Below are positions 1 to 6,899 of a stretch of 19,592 bases of DNA, piece by piece. The number at the start of each line of letters is the position of its first letter. Positions within the stretch are counted from its first letter, which is position 1. The position numbers and the translations under genes are program-made. The notes under the pieces are model-generated. The model searched no databases, had not been told where the DNA came from, and saw only the letters and a program-made list of their open reading frames with translations. This DNA is from an uncultured Prevotella sp. (GTDB taxonomy: Bacteria; Bacteroidota; Bacteroidia; Bacteroidales; Bacteroidaceae), in assembly GCA_934229335.1 (NCBI GenBank), contig CAKQDQ010000036.1, positions 1 to 19,592 on the forward strand, written 5' to 3'.

Positions 1-231
1 CACATATACAATGAGGCACAACTCCCCAAACTTGGCGTTGACGCTTTATTTTATGGTCACACACACATCTGGCAACTGAAGAAAGATTCCAATGGCTTTT
101 TGGTCTGCAATACAGGTAGTCCCACTTTTCCTAAAGGAGGTAATGAGGCAACATTCGCTACAATAGAAGAAGATTTATCAGTTAATATTAGAAATTTAGA
201 CGGAGAAATATTAAGTACAGAAAAACTTTAA
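1..231 (+). CDS. yfcE: YfcE/MJ0936-type metallophosphodiesterase, C-terminal part
   Basis: Only the last 76 codons are in the window; the gene starts to the left. The visible part carries the metal-binding motif GHTH at 55-66 (context FYGHTHIW), followed by NTGSPTFPKGG, which matches the C-terminal signature of YfcE-type calcineurin-like phosphodiesterases (N-GS-x-PR/K). Known members of this family are small cytoplasmic metal-dependent enzymes of about 160-185 residues that hydrolyse phosphodiester substrates such as bis-pNPP; the physiological substrate is generally unknown. The stop at 229-231 is followed 20 bases later by the DUF4250 gene on the same strand, so the two are probably co-transcribed. 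The family call is firm; the exact substrate cannot be read from the sequence. Confidence 0.88.
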   Translation, partial: HIYNEAQLPKLGVDALFYGHTHIWQLKKDSNGFLVCNTGSPTFPKGGNEATFATIEEDLSVNIRNLDGEILSTEKL

Positions 232-251
232 TAAAACAAATATATTAAATA

Positions 252-452
252 ATGGAATACTTACCCAAAGACCCAGCCATCCTTGTTTCAAGCATTAATA
301 TGCTACTTCGTGATGAAGAATTTGATACATTAGACTCCTTATGCTTTGCTTTTAACCGCGAGCCAGAGGAAATTAAGGAGTATCTTCACACGCATGGTTA
401 TACTTACTCTGAATCACAACGTCAATTTAGACCCATCGGATATGATAGATAA
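252..452 (+). CDS. DUF4250 domain protein, 66 aa
   Basis: A complete small protein. It opens with MEYLPKDPAILVSSINMLLR and continues with a predicted helical segment rich in acidic residues (DEEFDTLDSLC) and the tail EEIKEYLHTHGYTYSESQRQF. The LPKDPAIL-S-IN-LRD pattern near the start and the GY-Y...QF pattern near the end match my memory of DUF4250, a family of about 60 residues with no known function; that match was made by eye. It has no signal peptide or membrane segment, so it is probably cytoplasmic. It lies 20 bases after the phosphodiesterase gene, and its last 11 bases overlap the next gene, which suggests translational coupling. No role is proposed. Confidence 0.82.
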   Translation: MEYLPKDPAILVSSINMLLRDEEFDTLDSLCFAFNREPEEIKEYLHTHGYTYSESQRQFRPIGYDR

Positions 453-699
453 ATATGCTATAGAATCCGCTTACGCCTTTTTTCACCAAAAGCAACGTGT
501 GTACCAATACTCTACACTTGATTGGCAAAAGGATGACATAGAATATGCTATAGACAACTACGTATCGCAAATGAACGAGGAATTATATGCAGTAATTTCA
601 TCAGGTAGACGTGATTTTCTACGTAATCATTCAACGTTTAATGAAGATATACAACTTGCCATACAAACATTAGATCATATGTTAGCAGGAATGTTATGA
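442..699 (+). CDS. small protein of unknown function, 85 aa
   Basis: I do not recognise a family. The start is taken at the ATG at 442, which overlaps the 3' end of the DUF4250 gene by 11 bases in another frame. An in-frame ATG at 346 would lie wholly inside DUF4250 and is less likely. The product is predicted to be mostly helical and cytoplasmic, with many Tyr, Asp and Gln residues, no signal peptide and no transmembrane segment. It holds two similar short motifs, KYAIES near residue 4 and EYAIDN near residue 34, spaced by about 30 residues. Because it overlaps DUF4250, co-expression and perhaps joint function are plausible. The stop is at 697-699 and a strong inverted repeat follows 38 bases later. 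Confidence 0.7.
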   Translation: MIDKYAIESAYAFFHQKQRVYQYSTLDWQKDDIEYAIDNYVSQMNEELYAVISSGRRDFLRNHSTFNEDIQLAIQTLDHMLAGML

Positions 700-737
700 A
701 TAATAGATACAAAATAATGGATATAGAATATGCTGTA

Positions 738-792
738 AACAGTTTGTCAGATTTTGAATTTCTATAGTAAATTCAAAATCTGACAAACTGTT
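738..792. terminator. 24-bp perfect inverted repeat, probable bidirectional terminator
   Basis: The arms at 738-761 and 769-792 are exact reverse complements of 24 bases with a 7-base loop. It sits in the 152-base gap between two convergent genes, the small gene ending at 699 and the TetR gene ending at 852, which is the usual place for a shared terminator. The stem is AT-rich rather than GC-rich. The plus-strand side runs into TTATTAATTA. A perfect stem this long is stronger than a typical intrinsic terminator needs. Confidence 0.65.
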
Positions 793-851
793 ATTAATTA
801 CATCGCTGATAAAATCTTACGTATTATATAGAAATAAGTACCAAGGTAAAA

Positions 852-1442
852 TTAAAGTCCCGACTTGCGTAAAGCACCATATACGACTTTCGCTACCAGA
901 GGTCTACTTTTATCCTCTGTCATTCCTCTTCCTAATCTACCATATATGTACGGTACTTCCAAGCCTTTTATGCAGTAGTATGTTATGTCTGCCACCATTT
1001 CTATATTCTCAATATCGAATTCTCCCTCCGCTTTTCCTTCAGCGTATACCTTTCTGAAGAGTGCTCTTTCGTCGGCATCAAACTGCTTTCTGACTTTCTC
1101 AACTGTCCATATGTTTCGAAAGAACTCCGCACGTAGGTTTCCATTACGTACCACAGTCTCACGTATTTGGCTCAGATGAGTATAAATCAACTCTATGATT
1201 TTCTCCTGTGGACGCATCTTCATAGACGCTACCTCATCTAACCTATCCGAGAGACGCTCCAATTCAGATTCTATTACCGCAGCATATATTTCCTCTTTAC
1301 GACTAAAATAAGTATAGAGCGTACGACGTCCCTTGCCCGATGCTTGCGCAATATCGTTCATCGTTGTTCGTTCAATACCATTCTTCGCAAATAACTGGCG
1401 AGCTACATCTATGAGTTTTTGTCTTGTCTTTGTTACTGACAT
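852..1442 (-). CDS. TetR/AcrR family transcriptional regulator, 196 aa
   Basis: The N-terminal 60 residues form a classic TetR DNA-binding domain: a first helix (TRQKLIDVARQLFAKNG), then the helix-turn-helix TTMNDIAQASGKGRRTLYTYF at about residues 26-46, followed by SRKEEIY. The rest (about 61-196) is a helical ligand-binding and dimerisation region too divergent to give a ligand. The length of 196 aa is normal for the family. It is transcribed alone between rho (stop at 1624) and the convergent small gene. A candidate promoter lies at 1504-1534, and a dyad over the start of transcription suggests autorepression. With no divergent transporter or enzyme gene next to it, its targets are probably elsewhere. 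The family call is secure; the function is open. Confidence 0.93.
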   Translation of the reverse strand: MSVTKTRQKLIDVARQLFAKNGIERTTMNDIAQASGKGRRTLYTYFSRKEEIYAAVIESELERLSDRLDEVASMKMRPQEKIIELIYTHLSQIRETVVRNGNLRAEFFRNIWTVEKVRKQFDADERALFRKVYAEGKAEGEFDIENIEMVADITYYCIKGLEVPYIYGRLGRGMTEDKSRPLVAKVVYGALRKSGL

Positions 1443-1482
1443 CTTTACACATCGTCGTTATTTCTCGTTTGACACCATTATC

Positions 1483-1504
1483 GCACATCATAACGACCAT
1501 GTGC
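1483..1504. promoter_or_regulatory. candidate TetR operator (dyad GCACAT-N10-ATGTGC)
   Basis: A perfect 6+6 dyad with a 10-base spacer, GCACAT at 1483-1488 and ATGTGC at 1499-1504. It touches the -7 box of the TetR promoter and would cover the transcription start. Size and position suit binding by a TetR dimer. A second, wider inverted repeat (GTCGTTAT at 1454-1461 with ATAACGAC at 1490-1497) overlaps it and could instead fold in the leader. Assignment as an operator is inference. Confidence 0.4.
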
Positions 1505-1534
1505 AAAGTTAGTAATTTAGAATGATATTTCCAA
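1504..1534 (-). promoter_or_regulatory. promoter of the TetR gene (Bacteroidetes type)
   Basis: Read on the minus strand, TAACTTTG (1511-1504) matches the -7 consensus TAnnTTTG, and TTG (1534-1532) sits 20 bases upstream where the -33 element is expected. The resulting leader would be roughly 55 bases. Confidence 0.6.
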
Positions 1535-1623
1535 CTATAGCAATTTGTTTTTAGATTATTTAAGTTTGTGTAAGCTTCATAATGCATACCTTTATCCTAA
1601 ATGTGCATTTCTTAGTATACACA

Positions 1624-3612
1624 CTAACTGTTCATCGCCAACAGGAACTCATCATTATCTCTTGTACGTGTCAGTAGTTTATGAATTTCATTCATTGCTT
1701 CTATAGAGTTCATGTCAGAAATGTGATTTCTAAGAATCCACATACGCTTTATCGTTGTCTCATCCAGTAAGAGGTCATCGCGTCTCGTACTTGATGCGAC
1801 GAGATTCACCGCAGGGAATATTCTCTTATTTGCCAGCTGGCGATCCAACTGCAATTCAGAGTTACCAGTACCCTTAAATTCTTCGAATATCACCTCGTCC
1901 ATTTTTGAACCAGTATCTGTCAGCGCAGTTGCAATAATTGTCAACGAACCACCTCCTTCAATATTACGTGCAGCGCCAAAGAACCTTTTAGGTTTTTGAA
2001 GAGCATTAGCGTCAACACCACCCGTCAGCACCTTACCACTTGCTGGTGCAACTGTATTATATGCACGTGCAAGACGAGTAATAGAGTCAAGGAATATCAC
2101 GACGTCATGTCCACATTCTACTAAGCGTTTAGCTTTCTCAAGGACCAAACCTGCTATTTTTACGTGTCTGTCCGCAGGCTCATCAAAAGTAGAAGCTATA
2201 ACCTCCGCATTCACTGTACGTGCCATATCAGTTACCTCTTCGGGTCGCTCATCAATAAGGAGCATCATGATATAGGCCTCAGGATGATTTGCAGCAATAG
2301 CATTAGCTATATCCTTCATTAAAATGGTCTTACCAGTTTTAGGTTGTGCCACTATCAAAGATCTTTGTCCTTTGCCTATAGGAGCAAACAAATCTACAAT
2401 ACGTGTAGATGCATTTGTAGCAGATGGCGTGCCACACAGATTAAATTTCTCTTCGGGGAACAACGGTGTCAGATTCTCGAATGATATTCTATCTCTGATA
2501 TCCTCTGGGTCTCTACCATTAACTTTTTCTATTTTACTCATTGTAAAATACTTTTCCCCCATTCGTGGTGGTCTTACTCTACACTCCACGACATCACCCA
2601 TTTTTAACGAGTATTGTTTTATCTGCTGTACTGTTAAATGGACATCATCAGGTGAAGATAAATAGTTGTAGTCGCTTGAACGTAAAAATCCATACCCATC
2701 AGGCATAATCTCGAGCAAGCCATTAGCTTTTACGATATCGTCAAAGTCATATTGTTGCTCATCTTCTTCGTGCTCTGCCGTGTCGTAGTCTTCTACAGCT
2801 TCCATCCCTACTTGTGGATTATCAAGCATATCATAATAAGGTATAACAGAATTATCCTCTATTGGCAAGTCGTTAACGATGATAAAATCAGTTCCGTCAT
2901 TAGGGTCTCCTTCCCATACGGCATCAACAATTTCGTCATCTCTTCTGCCGCTCACCTTATTCTGTAGCTGTTCCAACAGATTTTGCTTTTCATCCGTCCC
3001 CTCTGCCGTTTCCTGTGTACCATCTTCGTACATTGCTTCTGGTACATCATCAATTTGGTCGACAGCATAGTTCTGTTGATCAGCCATCTGTGATGATGCT
3101 GTAGCCGCAGCCTTCATTTGATTATTCTGGGCAAGCATCTCCGCTCTTGCTTCAGCCTCTGCTATTATTTCTTCTTTTGTTTTTTTTGTTCTCTTCTTTT
3201 TAGGGGCTTCCTCTACCTCTATGTTTTCTCTTATATCATTCCTTTCGACGTTACTTTCCGCCTCTTCAGCCTGTAGAATTGAAGCCACATTCTCTCCTTC
3301 TGCAATGTCGTTGTCAGAATTTGTAAGGTCAGAAGTACCTTCGTTCAATTCCTCCGTATTCTGTATTGCAGTTACTTCTTGAGCATCTTCTGAATTTGTA
3401 TTCTCTACCTCCGCTTGTGCGAGCAGCATTGCTTCTTTCTCAGCCTTACTGGGTCTACCACGTTTTCTTTTAGGTTTCTCCAAGTTTTCACCCTCAAGTC
3501 CACTTACGCTATATACATGATCAGATACCTCTTTCTTTGTTATACGTGTACGCTTCTTTTTCTGTGGCTCTACATTTTCTTCTGTAGGAAACAGAGTATC
3601 CTCGTTTGCCAT
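1624..3612 (-). CDS. rho: transcription termination factor Rho with long N-terminal extension, 662 aa
   Basis: Rho is the hexameric RNA-dependent ATPase that ends transcription. The core occupies about residues 295-662. The cold-shock-like RNA-binding domain starts at [14 protein letters not shown] (about 298-311). The Walker A region is QPKTGKT (423-429), Walker B is VVIFLDS (504-510) with ITRLARAYN after it, and the R-loop region is near residues 574-590. The C-terminus keeps the usual [13 protein letters not shown]. coli Rho has 419 residues; here about 290 extra residues precede the core. They alternate basic patches (QKKKRTR at 17-23, [11 protein letters not shown] at 46-56, [10 protein letters not shown] at 137-146) with acidic, Gln/Asn-rich stretches and look disordered. 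I do not see the SAP-like Rho_N helices usually found at the start. An in-frame stop lies ten codons upstream with no earlier ATG, so the start is secure. It is probably transcribed alone. Confidence 0.97.
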   Translation of the reverse strand: MANEDTLFPTEENVEPQKKKRTRITKKEVSDHVYSVSGLEGENLEKPKRKRGRPSKAEKEAMLLAQAEVENTNSEDAQEVTAIQNTEELNEGTSDLTNSDNDIAEGENVASILQAEEAESNVERNDIRENIEVEEAPKKKRTKKTKEEIIAEAEARAEMLAQNNQMKAAATASSQMADQQNYAVDQIDDVPEAMYEDGTQETAEGTDEKQNLLEQLQNKVSGRRDDEIVDAVWEGDPNDGTDFIIVNDLPIEDNSVIPYYDMLDNPQVGMEAVEDYDTAEHEEDEQQYDFDDIVKANGLLEIMPDGYGFLRSSDYNYLSSPDDVHLTVQQIKQYSLKMGDVVECRVRPPRMGEKYFTMSKIEKVNGRDPEDIRDRISFENLTPLFPEEKFNLCGTPSATNASTRIVDLFAPIGKGQRSLIVAQPKTGKTILMKDIANAIAANHPEAYIMMLLIDERPEEVTDMARTVNAEVIASTFDEPADRHVKIAGLVLEKAKRLVECGHDVVIFLDSITRLARAYNTVAPASGKVLTGGVDANALQKPKRFFGAARNIEGGGSLTIIATALTDTGSKMDEVIFEEFKGTGNSELQLDRQLANKRIFPAVNLVASSTRRDDLLLDETTIKRMWILRNHISDMNSIEAMNEIHKLLTRTRDNDEFLLAMNS

Positions 3613-3708
3613 ATTCTTATTATATGTGTATAGATTATTTTAGTTTTTCTTCTTGTGTTAAACCTAAAAATCGCAAGACAGAAAAACCTTCTTGTTAAAA
3701 TCGTAATG

Positions 3709-3716
3709 CAAAAGTA
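3709..3716 (-). promoter_or_regulatory. candidate -7 element of the rho promoter
   Basis: Minus-strand TACTTTTG matches TAnnTTTG and lies about 97 bases upstream of the rho start. No good -33 TTG is found 19-21 bases further upstream; the nearest TTG is only 12 bases away. It would give rho a long, A/T-rich leader, which would leave room for autoregulation by Rho itself, as known for rho in E. coli. Confidence 0.4.
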
Positions 3717-3794
3717 ATATTTTTTACCCAAAAACATTACTTTATTGCATTACTTCTTTCTTTTTTTAATATTCTTTAATAGTATCGGCGTACA

Positions 3795-6641
3795 TTAATA
3801 CCATTTTACGCTATTACTATAACTTGACCTCTTGTCATATTTGAGTGCATCGGTAAGCGTAGCAGCATTACATCGGAACGAGAAGTTATACGATGTATAA
3901 GGTGTAATAACCACAGAGCATGACATACTGAAGCAATGTAAGTCGCGCGCCAGGGATGCCGTTGTCATGCTTAGCTTTTTATAATCGAAATCATATCCTG
4001 AAGTGAACGAGATGTTCCAACCATCAGATATTCGCAAATTACCAGAGAAGTTCAGATTCTGCGTAAACTTGTAAGGATAACGCATTGTACTTTTATTGAA
4101 CGTTCCGCTCGTGTTCTCTCGCATTGTCACGCCATAGCTGAATGTAAGACTCCATGGTAATGAAAACTTCAAATATCCGTCATCATCTGTCTCTGCCATT
4201 CCTGCATCTTTCTTCGTTGCTCCTTTCTTGCCATTCTCAAGCATAGGATCTATATTGCTCTCTACACCTGTGTCCGTATTGTTCTCCGTCTCTTCTGTTG
4301 TCTTTTTTTTGTCTGAACGCGAGAAGAGCTTTTTAATTTTGTCAGGAGTCAAAGTATAAGACACATTTTGTGACATTCCCTGAAAACGTCCAAATCGTCC
4401 TTTGCTGTACTCTGTTCTTGTACCGACATATGGATTTCCGTTAGCATCTAACTCATAGGCATACGTGGCGAAGACTGCGTTCATAGAGAATGTATAATTT
4501 TTCCACCATTTCAGTCGTATATTGGTAGAAAGATCACTCCAAGGTCGTTTCTCTGCCGCCATATTATAAGAGAAACTCGCGCCCAGTTGGTCTATTATAC
4601 TTATCTTTTTCACACCTGTTGTATCTTTGTCTGAGCGTATCTTCATCTCTATGTTGTTGTCTACGCTAAAACTGATGCTTCCTGTTTTTCCGCGTCCTGG
4701 CACTCCGAACAAACTGTTGCTGTAAGGAGAATAATCTACTACAGACTCTTTACCGTTAGCGTCTCTTCTTACGTATGAAGAATAGTAGCCATAACGTGAC
4801 GCTCCGAAGTCTGGAGCATAGGTAAAGGATATTGACGGACTGATAGTGTGTCGTATAGCAATAATCTTGTCACCAAATATTTTTTTGTTTGGCACAAACA
4901 TTCCGTACACCTTGGTATTCATTGATATTGATGAATTCCAGTTATATACATTGTAAAAACCGTATATTGTATCCTGTACTTCCTTCTGTGATGTTTCGTT
5001 CCACGACCGTTCTACCTTGTTGGTATACATACGGTCTGTGAAATTTATAGAAGGTGTTATGTTCAGATACTTCAATACTGTGAAAGCACCACTGATTGGT
5101 ATGTTATGCTGCATACCGTTTCTCCAATCCTTTATCAAGTTAGAGTGCATTAGCTTGTCTTCCTTCGTTGATATGGAATTAGATATGTGTCCTGTATAGC
5201 TCATTGACACCTTCTCGTACCAACGCTCTTTGCCTACCATGTGTTTACGACGGAAAGGATAGAAACGAGAGATTGATATATTGAGATCTGGTAGCGTCAA
5301 CGCTATTGTCGAGTCGCGCATATTCTGCGCTACGTTGGCTGTAGCACTCAAGCTCATTCCGATACTTGAGAAGTTAGTACTCCAAGAAACTGATGACGTT
5401 CTTGTTGACTGTGTTCTTGCCGTAGGGTTATAAAGTGAACCAAGATTGCTATTCTCGTAACTTGTAGAGGCGAAGTTTACGCTTGCCGAGAGGCTGCTAT
5501 ATGGATTAGCCTTACTGTCCTGTCTGTGTGACCACTGAATTTTGAAGCTTGTTGTCTTAGTAAAATCAGGGAAGCCCTCATCACCTGTTCGTGTATCAAG
5601 ATAAGAGAAATAAAACTGTCCAGAATATTTGTAGCGTCTATTATAATTTGACGCTGCAGAGATTCCCCATGACCCTTTAGTATATATCTCTCCCAGCACC
5701 TTAAGGTCTACATTATCATTTATAGCGAAATAGTATCCTCCATCTCGCAGATAGAAGCCACGGTCTGATTCATCACCATAAGTCGGCATGATAAAACCGC
5801 TCGAATAACTTTTGGTAAACGGGAAAAAGCCATAGGGTATTGCAAAAGGCAACGGGACGTCTTGCACCACGAGGTAAGCTGGCCCAAAGATGACATCTTT
5901 GCCCGGACGCATTTTTGCTCGTGAGATAGCAAAATAGAAGTCTGGGTCAGGATCATCACACGTGGTATATTTGCCGTGTTTTACATAGAAATTTCCGAGA
6001 CTATCACGTTTAGATCTTTCTGACACAAGAAAACCATCCTGCTGAGCGGTGTAGGCATTTTGGATTATACCTTTCTTCGTTTTAAAATTAAACGCCATAG
6101 TGTCTGTCTCATATTTGTCGGAGCCTGTAACAAATACAGGCAATCCGAATTGGGCCTTTGTAGCAGTATCCAAGGCACCAGTTGCACGAACCAGACTGCT
6201 ATCCAACTGCATATTTATCTTCTCAGCGGTCAAATCCATGTCGGTATACTTTACATTAGCATTACCAAAAAGATAAGCTTTCTTGGTATCACCAAAATAT
6301 ACGAGAGAGTCTTTAGAAGAATATGTTACAGGAGCATCTATACCATTCTTTCTTCTTCGATTGATAGAATCTGCCTTTATAGAGTCGTCTATAGCCTTGT
6401 TACGCGCTATAATGGCAAGTTGCAATGAGTCGAGGGTATCTTTTGCCAATGAATCCTCTATCATGACCGATGAAGTATCGTCTAACAACGGGGCAACATT
6501 TCGCACTGAATCGATGCCCACACTATCTTTCTTGTGTTCTCCAGACTGTTCGCCTGATGTCACAGCAACCTGCATGACATTACTTGCCATAATGAAGATT
6601 ACAGCAAATAGAAGTATTATGATGGTGATTTGTTTGCGCAT
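3795..6641 (-). CDS. lptD: LPS assembly outer-membrane protein LptD (OstA-like), 948 aa
   Basis: LptD inserts lipopolysaccharide into the outer leaflet of the outer membrane. The start at 6641 is preferred over the ATG at 6680: it gives a clean signal sequence (MRKQ, then a hydrophobic run through about residue 18), and the promoter -7 element lies between the two ATGs. After an acidic Ser/Asp-rich linker, an OstA-like periplasmic domain spans about residues 105-250 (SLVYFGDTKKAYLFGNANV; CDDPDPDFYF). VPLPFAIPYGFFPF at about 262-275 is a typical LptD junction. The rest is an alternating beta-barrel pattern ending in an aromatic C-terminus (SVKWY), as expected of a BAM substrate. A charged low-complexity insert of about 48 residues (near 776-823) probably forms an extracellular or periplasmic loop. 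It is flanked by a terminator for the upstream operon and by rho downstream, so it is probably monocistronic. Confidence 0.93.
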   Translation of the reverse strand: MRKQITIIILLFAVIFIMASNVMQVAVTSGEQSGEHKKDSVGIDSVRNVAPLLDDTSSVMIEDSLAKDTLDSLQLAIIARNKAIDDSIKADSINRRRKNGIDAPVTYSSKDSLVYFGDTKKAYLFGNANVKYTDMDLTAEKINMQLDSSLVRATGALDTATKAQFGLPVFVTGSDKYETDTMAFNFKTKKGIIQNAYTAQQDGFLVSERSKRDSLGNFYVKHGKYTTCDDPDPDFYFAISRAKMRPGKDVIFGPAYLVVQDVPLPFAIPYGFFPFTKSYSSGFIMPTYGDESDRGFYLRDGGYYFAINDNVDLKVLGEIYTKGSWGISAASNYNRRYKYSGQFYFSYLDTRTGDEGFPDFTKTTSFKIQWSHRQDSKANPYSSLSASVNFASTSYENSNLGSLYNPTARTQSTRTSSVSWSTNFSSIGMSLSATANVAQNMRDSTIALTLPDLNISISRFYPFRRKHMVGKERWYEKVSMSYTGHISNSISTKEDKLMHSNLIKDWRNGMQHNIPISGAFTVLKYLNITPSINFTDRMYTNKVERSWNETSQKEVQDTIYGFYNVYNWNSSISMNTKVYGMFVPNKKIFGDKIIAIRHTISPSISFTYAPDFGASRYGYYSSYVRRDANGKESVVDYSPYSNSLFGVPGRGKTGSISFSVDNNIEMKIRSDKDTTGVKKISIIDQLGASFSYNMAAEKRPWSDLSTNIRLKWWKNYTFSMNAVFATYAYELDANGNPYVGTRTEYSKGRFGRFQGMSQNVSYTLTPDKIKKLFSRSDKKKTTEETENNTDTGVESNIDPMLENGKKGATKKDAGMAETDDDGYLKFSLPWSLTFSYGVTMRENTSGTFNKSTMRYPYKFTQNLNFSGNLRISDGWNISFTSGYDFDYKKLSMTTASLARDLHCFSMSCSVVITPYTSYNFSFRCNAATLTDALKYDKRSSYSNSVKWY

Positions 6642-6649
6642 TTCGATTG

Positions 6650-6680
6650 CAAAGTTAGCAAGAAAAAATGAGACTAACAA
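6650..6680 (-). promoter_or_regulatory. lptD promoter, very close to the start codon
   Basis: Minus-strand TAACTTTG (6657-6650) with TTG (6680-6678) exactly 20 bases upstream, the same geometry as the TetR promoter. Only eight bases separate the -7 box from the ATG at 6641, so the transcript would be leaderless or nearly so. The position also argues against the longer start at 6680. Confidence 0.6.
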
Positions 6681-6736
6681 GAAATTTTAGTCTTCTTCAC
6701 GCATTTAAGCTACAATATCGCGCATCTCACAAAACT

Positions 6737-6793
6737 AAAGAGCCCAAATCGCTCCATGAAAGCAATGCTATCGTCATGCGATTTGGACTCTTT
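6737..6793 (-). terminator. terminator of the seven-gene minus-strand operon
   Basis: The arms at 6737-6752 and 6778-6793 pair over 16 bases. The single difference between them becomes a G-U wobble in the minus-strand RNA. The 25-base loop contains a further small stem (ATGA with TCAT). On the minus strand the stem is followed by TAGTTTTGTG, a partial U-tract. It lies between the DUF4450 stop (6900) and the lptD promoter, so it insulates lptD from read-through. On the plus strand the arm also ends in TTTT, but no plus-strand gene precedes it. Confidence 0.7.
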
Positions 6794-6799
6794 TGTATC

Positions 6800-6883
6800 G
6801 CTAAAGCTATGTGATTGTGACATCGGCTTGTTATACTCTTCATAGCAAACCTTCCTTGCAAGGTCTTTTGCTATTACTTTAGC
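6800..6883 (-). other. folded 3'-untranslated element after the DUF4450 gene
   Basis: An outer 7-bp stem (GCTAAAG 6800-6806 with CTTTAGC 6877-6883) encloses a larger hairpin (ATAGCAAA 6842-6849 with TTTGCTAT 6867-6874, then CCTT with AAGG after a 3-base bulge, loop of 6) and a possible small one (ATGT 6809-6812 with ACAT 6820-6823). This is a three-way-junction-like fold just 17 bases past the stop codon and before the terminator stem. It may be a first terminator, an RNA-stabilising 3' end or a processed small RNA; the sequence alone does not decide. Confidence 0.4.
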
Positions 6884-6899
6884 TTATCATAGTCATAAT

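Noticed and set aside
1372..1587. Minus-strand ORF of 71 codons over the TetR promoter
   Set aside because: It overlaps the TetR gene out of frame, spans the promoter and operator region and resembles no protein family.
1568..1622. Possible rho terminator: nested AATGCA/TGCATT and GTGTA/TACAC pairs just after the rho stop
   Set aside because: The stems are short and separated by unpaired stretches, and no U-tract follows on the minus strand. I could not support a terminator here.
6283..6690. 135-codon plus-strand ORF over the lptD start
   Set aside because: It is antisense to the LptD signal peptide and N-terminal linker. The Ser/Asp-rich linker leaves the opposite frame open by composition.
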